From positions 68,745,135-68,809,134 of the forward strand of contig JASEVX010000003.1 in the NCBI GenBank assembly GCA_031761405.1: a stretch of 64,000 bases of DNA, in the 5' to 3' direction. Shown piece after piece: positions 31,640 through 42,800 of the stretch. Position numbers and translations under genes: made by a program. The notes beneath the pieces were generated by a model that was not told where the DNA came from, did no database searches, and was given only the letters and a program-made list of their open reading frames with translations. This DNA is from Serripes groenlandicus (Eukaryota; Mollusca; Bivalvia; Cardiida; Cardiidae). The first letter of the stretch is position 1, and the number at the start of each line of letters is the position of its first letter.

Positions 31640-32285
31640 ATTTTCATACTGTTTTCATAACGTTTTACCTCTATCATCTGTAAACCTTCTTCAGCATGTC
31701 AATGGGCGAACAATGGGAAACCTAGAGATCTAGAAAATTGTCTGTTTAATGAATATAAGGAGGCAAAGCGAATATTCAGACATAAACATAGATTTTATGC
31801 CGAAAATTATCTTTGCTCCCTTAATGATGACTTAGATAAAGCAGCCGACGTAGATCCGGGCACATTTTGGAGACTATACGGTAATAGAACGGGAAAAGGA
31901 GGTACACAAGCATATCAGGGAGCTATGAAATTTAACAATCAGTCGTATCGAAATCCGGGTGAAATTGCTAAACAATGGGGTGTGTTTTTCAGTAATATTT
32001 ATACTTTTAGATCCGATCCGGATTCTGCCGATAATTCTTTCATCGAAAAAATAGACGAAAATGTGTCACATATTAAATATGGCGACAGCTTTTCTAATGC
32101 CTGTCGATTTAACATTGATGACATCAAATAAAAGCCGTCTCTACACTGAGCAAAAATAAAGCATGTTCACATGATTGTATTTATATATTTTACTCGGAGG
32201 TCCAATACCAGAGTTTACAGAACTTTTACATGTCTGTCATATTGACTTCATAATATTGATGGTATATTACATTGATCGTATGTGG
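31640..32285 (+). pseudogene. LINE ORF2 fragment (EEP-RT linker and RT start)
   Basis: An open stretch from about 31680 reads 'NNGKPRDLENCLFNEYKEAK', 'RIFRHKHRFYAENYL', 'DDLDKAADVDPGTFWRLYG', 'RNPGEIAKQWGVFFSNIY' and 'RFNIDDIK', then after a stop and frameshift 'AVSTLSKNKACSHD' and 'LLGGPIPEFTELLHVC'. This is the typical linker and first RT block of a non-LTR element. No methionine start or endonuclease remains. The element is 5'- and 3'-truncated and broken. Confidence 0.75.
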
Positions 32286-32364
32286 TCAATATTTCATGGC
32301 TAAATTTAATGATGGACATTCCATACTGTCCCATGCCTGAGTACAGTTGTACACGCTATGACAC

Positions 32365-32386
32365 TTTTTTTTTTTTTTTTTTTTTT
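32365..32386. repeat. T22 homopolymer
   Basis: A run of 22 T residues between the two convergent LINE fragments. It has the correct polarity to be the poly(A) tail of the minus-strand Tx1/L1-like fragment that ends near 32590, with a 3' UTR of about 200 nt between them. Confidence 0.6.
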
Positions 32387-32589
32387 CACATTTTATTAAT
32401 ACATTGTAATTAATTATTATGTTCATGTAACTCTCCTTTGTAATTTGGAGGAAATAAAGATATGAATTAATAGCTTTTAACAAAAACAGTGTTTTTTATG
32501 TTAGCTTTTCCATCCCATACAAAATCTAAAAACATATCATTTAATTGTTTTATAAATTCGTTTGTCAGTGATGGTTAACTTATAAGCAA

Positions 32590-33740
32590 ATTTGAAAGTA
32601 GTCACGATAGGTATTTTCCCAACGGGAGTCGAATTTCTTTTTTTCCAATGAGAAATTCTTGTTTAACTTTGGTTCAAAAAGTAAGTTGTAAGTTTTTTAA
32701 CGATTTGCATGACAACAAATTCCAAGTAGTTTAAACTAAGTTTCTCCCCTGGATAATTTCCATTTAGTTTTAATTGAACGTGTATTGTGTTTAAATGATC
32801 CAATCCAATTATATTAGTTTTATTGGAATTTACTTTTAAACCGGACATTTTCTTAAAACTATTTTTTATTTCAAAAACGTTAATTAACGGATTGTCCGAC
32901 CCATCTAAAAGGAGAGTTGTGTCATCTTCAAATTATAAGATAATGTATTCTTATTCCTTAATTTTAATTCCTGAAATATGTTTACTGTTTCTTATTTTAA
33001 TATTTAAAGTTCAGAAGAAAGAATGAAAATATAAGCTGAAATAGTATCTACAGCAACTTCTAACCGTGAAGAATTCTCATAAAATCCCATTTAATTGCAC
33101 GCAGACATCAGTATTATATAACAATAATCTAATCACCAAAGATAAAAATGCCAAAGTTTGTTTAATAAATTATAAAGACAAAGAATTGAATGCCTTTTCC
33201 AAATTAACAAATAAAAAATCCAGGTACATGGTTTTCTTCACAATATTGCATGATGTCATACACTAACCATGTATTTTAGCCTATAAATATATCCTTAATA
33301 AAAACCCGTTTGTTCGTTTGATACTTAATGACTTAAAACAGTTTTGGGTCTATCAGCTATAGTTTCCGAAGCTAACTCATATAAAACATTTAGTAGAGTG
33401 ATAGGCTTCCATTTTTTAAGGAATTGTTTCGGCTTGTTTTCTTTCGGAATACATGATTTTGGAAAAGGAATGTGATTTGAACGCATAATTAATTAAGTGC
33501 CCTTTCGACAAAATGACATATTTTACTTCAAATTAAAACTTCGACGAAAACCAATCACAACCCGGGCTTTTGTCGTTTTTATGTGTTTCAAGGTGTATGC
33601 AACCTCATGATAATTTAAAAGACCTTCTAAACCGGTTCTTTGACTATCATTTAATTTATTTATATAACAATTGTGTAGGTCTGCTTCTAAATCAAAGTCA
33701 TCTATTGTATTGTGTTCATATAACTGCATAACTTTATTAA
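32590..33740 (-). pseudogene. Decayed Tx1/L1-like LINE reverse transcriptase
   Basis: Motifs appear in RT order on the minus strand across several frames: 'LNDSQRTGLEGLLNYHEV' with 'LKHIKTTKA' (33660-33560), 'PKQFLKKWKPITLLNVLYEL' (about 33430-33365; the W-x-PI-x-LLN block), 'VNLEKAFNS' (the F-x-KAFDS block, about 33210), 'FEDDTTLLLDGSDNPL' (about 32930; the catalytic FADD has Ala to Glu) and 'MSGLKVNSNKTNIIGLD' (32848). The block spacing and SGLKVN-x-x-KT motif resemble Tx1/L1-type elements. Multiple stops and shifts make it inactive. Confidence 0.8.
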
Positions 33741-35018
33741 CACTTGTGAACCTATAAAACCTTTATAAAGATACACAATGTTTTAGCGTCAGATATTTGG
33801 AACCGGGCGTCCCAAGTTCGACAACCAGGTGCAGTGGTCTTGGTTAATTGGTTTTTGTCAAAACACGTTTCATAGCCTAGTACTAGTTTGTTTACCCATG
33901 GCGCATGAATAAGTGATATAACTGACAATAATGTCGAAACTGGTATTAAACTTATTCATTTGGTTCAATTAACATCTAAATAACGATTATACTGACGTAT
34001 GGTAACGGAGAGAGTCGAAGATAAATAAGGGAGATGTAAAACCTGTTTACTGATACCAGACTTACCAGGGACATTCAATTATATTTAATTTATTTACCTT
34101 CGCTGAGCATACCACGGATATCGTTCATGAACACATTTATATGGGTAATTAATTGATTTCCGGTCGCGTAATGTGATTAAAAGTAGTCCATTCCTGACAT
34201 GGGATAATAACCGATATGGCTAGTAGGAATTAAAGTAATTGGAGTACACTCGCCCAGGAATGTAATAAATTATTGAATAGAGTTAAAACATTGTTGCAAA
34301 AGGAAAATTTGCTTATCATGAGCAATTCCTCTTCTTGTCACTGTTTATAAATAAGTCGACTACTTCAGATTTGTTGTTTGCGTAATACGATAATTACCAA
34401 GGTATTTTTGATAGGAAATAGGCGAGTTGCGCCCGATTATGACCGATTATGCTTTGTTTAACAGTATTCAATCCAGTCTGCAAACATGTATATTTGTACT
34501 TGTATATTCCTGTATATTTTAAATTCATGCCTAGCAGTTAGTTTAATTGTACTAAAAATACTGTGTTTGGTTGATTAGTCGTCGGGCAGGAGCCGGCAAC
34601 TTATATTTTCAAAAGCTTTTCTGAAATGACATGGGAGGACGAGTTATTATTAGAAAAAAACAAATTTAAATGTCTTGAACATATCACAATTGCGTTTGTT
34701 TAAAAACACTAAGTTATGACACATCTAAAATGAAATAAATATTCCGATGTTTTAAGTATTTGATTTTTTTATATTTTGACTCGCATTTCTTTTTGTCTCA
34801 TTTACGAAGGCAAATGAGTCCCTATTAGACTTGCAGCAGACTGTAATGTGTCAATATCGAGATAAAATCACGTCGAATTCTCCTTTAAAAAGTAATCTTA
34901 ACTTACTGAATGTTATTTTCATGTTCAAAGAGATGTCTTGATTTGTGAAGAATTGTAACTATTTTATAAAAGAAAATAATGAGATTAATAGGCATTTATA
35001 ATGATACGTGTGACTAAC
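33741..35018. other. Intronic sequence with a MITE copy near 34270-34390
   Basis: The MITE remnant is recognised by 'GCAAAAGGAAAATTTGC', 'ATCATGAGCAATTCCTC' and 'TTCAGATTTGTTG'. The rest is AT-rich and unassigned. Confidence 0.45.
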
Positions 35019-35085
35019 CGGTTAGATCTTCTATCAAATGCCGCACCCAAGTGTTGCCAGAGCCAGGAATACTTGCAAGTGCAGT
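35019..35085 (-). CDS. WSCD-like sulfotransferase, PAPS-loop exon
   Basis: A 67-nt exon between TTTTTCAG|ACTGC and CTAACCG|GTTAGT. It encodes 'TALASIPGSGNTWVRHLIE' and 'DLTG' across the splice. PGSGNTW is the 5'-phosphosulfate-binding loop of sulfotransferases (P-x-SG-[NT]-[ST]-W), and RHLIE-x-x-TG is characteristic of the WSCD group. Phase 1 at the 3' end joins exon 2 precisely (G|GA). The acceptor shows that the gene continues upstream, but I could not identify earlier exons (membrane anchor, any WSC domains) between here and the LINE at 39.5 kb. Confidence 0.9.
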
Positions 35086-35439
35086 CTGAAAAAGAAATAG
35101 ATGCTGCGAGAACGGAAGAATAGACATCCATTTATCTACGTTATGGCTGATAAACCATTCTGAGTGTCTGGTATACACATGAATACTATCATCATTTTTG
35201 ATAGAATGGCATTAGCACGGCTACCATAGTTTCGGGTAAGGTTTTGACATCACAGGATGTAAATGACTGAGAACACTATCTAAACAAAATAGTGCAAAAA
35301 ATTCTTGACTGAAATACGAATGCAAAGATAAGCAAAAGTAAAAAGAGTAAAAAAAGTAAAAATGAATCCACTTATTCTAGGTAACCAAATAAAATTAGCA
35401 GTCTCTGAATGAGTAAATATCATATTTAAGTGTAGCAAA

Positions 35440-35810
35440 AGACAAGAGGGCCATAATGACCCTAGCTCGCTCAGCTGAGTTATGCAATGAGATTTCTAAT
35501 GCAAAACACATGACAACCTCTCAAACTGCTGAAATGAAAAATCCAGAGTGTTGTAAAGTTTTTCCTTAAATTTGGCCTTGTGACCTAATTCGAACTCGAC
35601 CTAAATATCATCAAGTCAAACATTCTGATGAAGTTTCAAGTTAAAAATACAGCCTCCAGTGTTAACAAGGTTTTCCTTTAATTTCACCAAGCGACCTAGT
35701 GTTTAACCAAATATGACCCATGTTTTACCTAGATATCATTAAGAGAATCATTGTGACAAGATTTGAAGCTGCTGAAGCAAGAAGTGCGGCCGCTAAATTA
35801 TTAAAGGTTA
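35440..35810 (+). mobile_element. HINE 5' fragment
   Basis: Starts 'ACAAGAGGGCCATAATGACC' and 'GCTCGCTCAGCTGAG', followed by two ~130-bp cores marked by 'TTGTGACCTA'/'AAGCGACCTA', 'CATTCTGATGAAGTTTCAAG' and 'GTTAACAAGG'. This is the commonest 5' terminus and core of bivalve HINE repeats. No microsatellite or 3' hairpin follows, so it is truncated. Confidence 0.65.
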
Positions 35811-36504
35811 CATGTAAAGAAAAATAAAATTAATTTCACATATAAAAAGTCTAGATTTTACCAAAGCTGACTGTCCAGTCCATATTTAAGTTATCAAATT
35901 AAAACGGAAAATATATATGGTCAAAGTTGTGAAATTTACCTTGTCAAGCTTATCTTTCCAAACAATCACGATAATGCGAACCGAGCTGTGACGTCATAAC
36001 AGCCTTTACGCATAGTCAGATAGTATAGACTAATGTGAAGATATGGTAGTTCTTGAACAATGTTGACAGAATATTGTATCAGGGTGCACATATTATAGCC
36101 CAGGTTGACAGACAATAAATGTTCTACTAATAGGCATTTCACAAAATAAAAAAAATGAAACTTAGCTTTTAATAGTTTGTTGTTTTTTTAGGCTATTTAC
36201 TCTCGTAAAACCAACTCTAGACTATGTGTATGTCAAGTATTAACAGATCTGCATCCATGGGATCTATTTCGAGTTCTTATAATAATAAGTCTTCCTTTTA
36301 AAAGTTTTTTTAAACTAATAAGTGAACAGTATATGATCGGATCGAACTATGCGGATACTCAGAGTGATCTAAATCTACTACACCACAGACCTGGAATAAC
36401 AGGTCTTTTTTAATTCAGGTTTCTGAAAATGTTCTTTCATTCGATTTCCTGCTAAAATACTCATTTACTGAACGGAATTACAATAAGCTTCAAGTCAATT
36501 AAGG
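35811..36504. other. No gene recognised
   Basis: AT-rich with nothing supportable. No sulfotransferase upstream exon was found. Confidence 0.3.
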
Positions 36505-36712
36505 TTAACGATCTCCCATATATAGACACATCTGCAGCAGAGGAACTTTGATAAAAGTGTGACGAAATGAGAAGTTGCTCATAATGGGCAGTTTCTCCTT
36601 TTGACATATTATTATCTACATGCTACAGTTATTGTACTTTCAATTATAAAGAGTTTCCATATTTCTGCTTAGATGTTTTAAAAGTCGCCATCTGTGGGAA
36701 AGAGTGAAACAG
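36505..36712. mobile_element. MITE copy (CTGCAGCAGA family)
   Basis: From 'TTAACGATCTCCCATATATA' with 'CTGCAGCAGAGG' to 'GCCATCTGTGGGAAAG'. The central palindrome is well preserved ('GAGAAGTTGCTCATAATGGG', 'CAGTTTCTCC'). Confidence 0.65.
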
Positions 36713-37429
36713 TTATTCGGGTAGGTAGGCGTACTTCAGTATTATTGTTCCGGCCGATTTCTGGTAGCTCAGACGGTCCAGGGTTTGAGTTTAAAGCCAA
36801 CCTCGGCAATATTATTCCTGTCATTTGAAAAAAAACCAGTGTGAGTGCTTACGAGATTTTTCATATTTTGTAATATCTAAATCTATATGAAAAAATACTT
36901 CAATTTGATTCATTTACATTGCTGTTTAATTAAATATGTTCACGAAGTTAACACAGGGAAGCCATTCTTAGATTTTGAGTAGTATGATATACATTATAGG
37001 TTCTTAGGCCGGATTTACAATTTAGTTAAAACATTAATATATGATAACCTTCTTCGGTATTATTTTCTTGCTAGGTCTGGTTATAAACAACGGATATTTA
37101 ATGTTTCCGTTTTTATTCTTACAAATTACTACATGTATGTAAGTTTTAGAACTTAAAACATTTATTGATTATACTATAGCGACCAGGTCTGTATCAATAT
37201 TCTGATTCATACAGGGTCTATCATAGACCCTGATAAATAAAACCTACAAAGATAAATATTCGCGCAAACGCAATGCAAAGCATAATAAAATAAAGGTTTA
37301 ACAAAACTTATTAACCAAAAAGTGTGTTGGCGTTGTCATTTATTATGTATTACATGCTTAACATCTCTTCAATTTCTATGAAGACAAGTGTAATCTAGAA
37401 AGGAATGGTATTGCATGACGTCACACCTG
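36713..37429. other. No gene; possible degraded SINE head
   Basis: 'TCTGGTAGCTCAGACGGTCC' with 'AGGGTTTGAGTTTAAAGCC' at 36761-36804 may be a worn tRNA-derived SINE head. The rest is unassigned AT-rich DNA. Confidence 0.35.
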
Positions 37430-37869
37430 ATTTTGTCACGTTACAAAAAAGTAATCGATCACCTGATTTTTCCCCCACTTTTGCCATATAAGCCGCACAC
37501 CATATCGGCCATAGTTTTCCACCAATCAACATGGTTTGAAGGAATCTTAAAGAGGGTCATCCAAAGAATATTTCTACAAAATCATTTGAAAATTTGCCAA
37601 CCGGTTTTGGAGGAGAAGAATGTTAAAGTTATTTTTCTTTCGTTGCAATGGAAATCAGAATTATGCATGGATCCAAGAAATTTGAATGAGTTCTTGTGAG
37701 GCCGTTGAGAGGATGCTTTCTGTAAACTTTCATCCAAATTAACTTACTGGTTAGTGAGGAGAAGATGCTGACTTACAACGCACGACGCACGACGGGTGAT
37801 GCACGAAGCACGATGGACACAAGACGATCACAATAACTCTTCTTGAGCACTTCGTGCTCAGGTGAGCTA
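37430..37869 (+). mobile_element. HINE 3' part with terminal hairpin
   Basis: Cores ('CCACCAATCAACATGGTTTG') are followed by a degenerate ACGR microsatellite (about 37777-37823, 'GCACGACGCACGACGGG'), 'GATCACAATAACTC', a perfect hairpin GAGCAC-TTC-GTGCTC (37845-37859) and the end AGGTGAGCTAAAAA. The 94-codon plus frame at 37415 is core-repeat translation. The 5' boundary is uncertain. Confidence 0.7.
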
Positions 37870-39517
37870 AAAAGTACTATTTGGACCGAATGATATTTTC
37901 CGAGTTCGTGTCAATTAATTTCCACATGACCAACAAGAATTCATGATATTGGAACTATTTCATTCCGGCCTGATGCATCATTACTAGTCGTTCAAGCTGG
38001 GGATTTTCTTTCAATAAATATGTCTATATGCACTTCTAAATCTCCTCTCAACCGATCACAATTCTAAAAAATAAAAAACAGAGGATAATTGTTTCATTGT
38101 ATTATTAATATTTCGTTCATCGAGTGAAAAGCAAGGAGTATTATTTTCAAGAGTGACGAAGGTGAAAGAAATTTCAATAATACACTTAAACAAACATTTA
38201 TTAATTTTCTTTAATGCTTTAAATGAGTTTTCTGAAAGTGCTGAGGTGTAAAACGTCACATAACTTATGCTGACTTAGTAATTAATTCCCCGTATGGAGC
38301 CGGAGCCCCAGTCGAAATTAATTCCCCTTGTGAGCCCAAGTCAAATAATGGCGTAATGAGGTCGACATATTAGGTGATTTCTTTAAAGCAGACACTTTGA
38401 TTTAATATTTAACGGTAATATTGATGAAAACTCATGTTACTTTTTAAAAAGAAATATTTTGAGTTACAAACTATAGCTGAAATCGTATTCCGGGCTAGCC
38501 TATGTAACTATTTCTTCGGTTATTTGCGCGGATGAAATTCATCCACCCCTTCATGAATTGTTTGGAAGGTCTTTCTTGTGTCTATATATCGGGGAGATTT
38601 ATTAGATGGAAGCCCTTTGCAAAATAAATTATGTTTGATATCGCTTACCGGCGAAGAGAAAATATCAGTCTAAACGGGTCGACTTGATCGACAACTTGTG
38701 TTCTTACAAGATGGCTAGATCTTTATTGAGGATGAACAGAGGCGATGTACATTATTCCTATATAATAGGAACATGCCTACTCTAAAAGTATTTATTCGGT
38801 GTCTGTTACTCGTAACATTCTTATATTTGTTTATACTATGCCTGAAAACATAACGCAAAAGGGACACTGTGCAAATACTGAAATCTAGATTTATTCCCGT
38901 GTTCCTCCCTTCTAAACCTGATTTGAACTCTCCTGAGTATAGCCATACAAGCATGAGTATCCACAATACATATTAACATCAAAATCATTCAAGCTAGAGA
39001 AAGATATTGCATATACTATCTAAACAACAATAGATCTACATTAAAGTACAGTTCCTTGCACACGTGTAGACAAATATGTCGATTTGTGTATTCAGTAAAT
39101 GACATCCCCGCAAAAGGGAAGTAAAGCTCGAAAGTTTGCGTACTTTCAACAGTCTAAACTAAATCAAATGTAGTTAAAGACCCCCCCCCCCCCCCCCCCC
39201 CTAACTCCCTACTCTAATCAAAGCACTAAAAGTACTGGTTGGACGATTGTCTTGGAATATGTAATGTAAGGTCCGACAGGCAGTTGTATATTTATGTGCA
39301 CAAGATATGTTTGTTTAAATACGAATGCTTTCACTGAAGGTAAGTCACTTAAATAATCCATTTTCATTTTGATCTGCCTATGTTTTTTTTAAATGACTAT
39401 GACAACAGCAGGAAGACCAGATTCCTCTATACACACTGCCAACGTTGCAATGCTTGTGTGAGGGAATGTGATTAATAATCATACCAGGGAAGTAGCCAAC
39501 ATTGTTTTTTAAGTGGT
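37870..39517. other. No gene recognised; C21 homopolymer
   Basis: Frames at 38259-38056 and 38966-38715 (minus) show no recognisable family. 'AATTAATTCCCC' occurs twice near 38280-38330. A run of about 21 C residues at 39181-39201 is striking in this composition. Confidence 0.4.
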
Positions 39518-39847
39518 CATTGAAGTAAGAATGAATGAATGAATGAATGGTGTTTTAAGGCCCGTCGACAACTAAGGTCATTTTGGGCGCTTAATGATTT
39601 ACTTACTGTAAATTATGAAATTATTGAAATATAACTAACCAGTTTATTAGACAAAACAATTAAACATGATGTATGCGATATTTAACATTAATATAAAACG
39701 ACATGTAAAACAATGTAAAACAGAATTTAGGCAAACAAGCCAAACACTGCTATGAAATACTTAACATAAAGATAAACAATATCTGAGAAAATGCGGAACA
39801 GGATCTGTAAAAGTAATACATGTGCAAAAGCACGATTTAAGAAATAA

Positions 39848-42800
39848 TCATATCTTATTAAAAATATTAATTTCCCTAAGGAAATCAAATACAAGTTCAG
39901 GTTTGACAGACTCAAAGAGCTGACGCATACTTTGAGCCTTGAAAAATCTATCACGTATTGGAGCGAAATCAGCACATTCCAGAAGAATGTGCTGTACTGA
40001 AAGTTGTGTAAAACATGGAATACACTGAGGTGCTTCCTCACCCTTCAGTAAGTACGCATGAGTTAACCATGTGTGCCCAATGCGTAAACGAGCAAGGACA
40101 ATTTCTTCTCGGCGACAGCATCTAAAAGCTGGCAGGCACTCACCAAGTACTGACTTGATTGAGTGCAGTTTATTATTTACTTGCTCATTCCAATCACTTT
40201 GCCACTTATCGTGAAGTAAAACATTTATTAAAGGTTTAAAATCGGTATAAGGTATTTTAAAAGGTAAAATATCTTGTAAAAGAGCAGACTTTGCTGCCAA
40301 GTCAGCATGTTCATTACCGTGAATGCCCATATGACTGGGGATCCAGCAAAATACTACATGTGCTGTTGCACAAATACGCGATAACTTAGAAAGGAGGTCA
40401 ACAATAATAGGGTTATCTATTTTGTCATTCTGAAGTGCCTGCATAGCAGACAATGAGTCAGTAAAAATAATATATCGCCAATAACCGTCGGATTCAATAT
40501 GGTCCAAAGCCAAATGAATTGCCTTTAACTCGGCAGAAAATATAGAAGCATTATTTGGCAACCGACATGTTATCACATCGCCATCATGAACTGCAGCGGC
40601 AGCAGCTTTTTTTTCGTCCTTAGAACCATCTGTATAAATATGCTCAAAGTTATAATATGTATTTTTAATTTCCATATACTTGGACTTAAAAACAATAGGA
40701 TCTGTGCAGGCCTTTTTATCAGTCGCAAGATCATAAATGAATGATGGACTATTTCGAGTCCAAGGTGGAGAATCTGAAATCTCCTGCCTCGCGATGTCCT
40801 CAAGATCAACATCAAGCTTAGCGACTTCGGGACCGTAACGGATACCAAAAGGCGGTATTACCCGTTCCTTCTTTAAAAATAATTCCTTGTATAAAGGTTT
40901 AAAAACAACTCTATGAGTGGGATTTGAAGGGTTAGACTTGAGTTTTAAAAGATACTGCATAGCTAGTTTTTGTCGACGTAAATATAAGGGTGGTTCATTG
41001 GCTTCTACATAGAGACTTTTGACGGGCGAAGTTCGAAAAGCGCCCAGGGCTAGCCGTAAACCCTGATGGTGAATGGAATCAAGTGTTGCAATGTATGATT
41101 TTCGTGCCGAGCCATAAACAATACATGCGTAGTCTAATTTAGAACGTATTAATGACCTGTAAAGTCTCAAGAGGACTTTACGGTCAGCACCCCAATCCAT
41201 GTGGGATACAACGCGTAAAAGATTTAATGCTTTCTGGCATTTATTTCTAAGATATTTAATATGAAGAACAAAAGTCAGTTTTGGGTCAAACAATAGACCA
41301 AGGAATTTAAATTCAGGCACAACTTCAATACGAGTGCCATCTAGTGTTAAATCAGGATCTAGGTGGTGTTTACGAAGTTGACAAAAGTGCATACATTTGG
41401 TCTTGCTTTTAGAGAATTTAAAGCCATTTTCGTTTGACCATTTTTGCAAATTATTCAAAACTTGTTGCAGTTGTCTTTCAATTGTATGCATATGTTTTGA
41501 TCTGTAGCAAATACAGAAATCATCAACATATAGAAAACATTCAACTCCAGGGTTAACAGATTTGATAATGTTATTAATCTTCACACTAAAAAGTGTTACA
41601 GAAAGAATGCATCCCTGGGGAACACCCATTTCCTGTTCATGTGGATCAGACAAAGTATCACCAACACGAACTTTAAACTGACGTTCATTTAAAAAAGCAG
41701 AAATGAAAAAAGCAAGGCGACCTCTTATGCCATAATCATAGAGGTCATTCATAATACCATATTTCCAGGTAGTGTCATATGCACTTTCTAAGTCAAAGAA
41801 GACGGAGACAACGTGTTCCTTTTTAATGAATGCTTCTCTGATAAAAGTTTCAAAACGGATCAAATGATCCACTGTGCTTCTATGTTTACGAAAACCAGAC
41901 TGGAAAGTAGTAATAAGTTTGTTCTTTTCGAGAAACCAAACAAGTCTGTCGTTCACCATTCTTTCCATGGTTTTACATATACAGCTAGTTAAGGCTATAG
42001 GACGATAATTCCCAGGATTAGTTGTATCTTTACCAGGCTTGGGAATTGGAATAACGATGGCCTCTTTCCAAGACCTCGGGAGATTTCCCGTTCGCCAAAC
42101 CTGATTATAGACGTCAAGTAAACAAGAAAGGGATCGGAAAGGTAAATGCTTAATCAGTTGATAGTGTATATCATCTGAGCCCGCAGCGGTATCATGGCAC
42201 TTCTTGAGAGCCGATTTTAACTCTTTTAACGTAAATGCTTTATTGTAGGCCTCTTCATTTTTCGATTTAAAGTTAATTTTCCGTTTCTCCCTCTGCCGTT
42301 GAAATTTTTGAAACTTTGGAGAATAGTTTGAAGAAGACGACTTTTGTGCAAAGGAATCTGCCAACGTATCGGCAATATCCTTCTTTGAAGTAGAAACACC
42401 GTCTGAGGTGTTCAGATGATTAACACTAAGCGAACTGCTCTTTCCTTTTATTTTCCTTATCATGTCCCATGTCTTTTTGACAGATGATCTAGAATTTAAT
42501 CTAGATACATACTGTCTCCAAGACGCACGTTTACTGTGCTTAATTGTTTTACGAGCTTTTGCTCTAGCTATTTTAAAGTATACATGATTTTGATGGGTTG
42601 GCCTCAGGTTAAACTGCCTTAAAGCCGATTTGCGTGTTCCTATAGCCTTTTTGCAATCCTCATCAAACCAAGGTTTGCGAGGGTGCTTTGGATTTGTCGA
42701 AGTTTGGGGAATTGCCTCTTTAGCAGCCTGATACATTAAAGATGTAAATAGTTGTGAAGGGTCATCACATTCCAAGAAAGCATCCGGATTAATGGAACGT

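Larger units (their letters stand above)
30701..35018 (-). other. Intron 1 of the sulfotransferase gene
   Basis: A 4.3-kb GT-AG intron holding a 30-bp minisatellite with a nested LINE tail, two convergent LINE fragments (31640-32285 plus, 33740-32590 minus), a T22 run and a MITE. Confidence 0.75.

Noticed and set aside
32286..32483. 65-codon minus-strand frame with a Lys run
   Set aside because: The Lys run is the T22 homopolymer read in reverse. There is no domain or homology.
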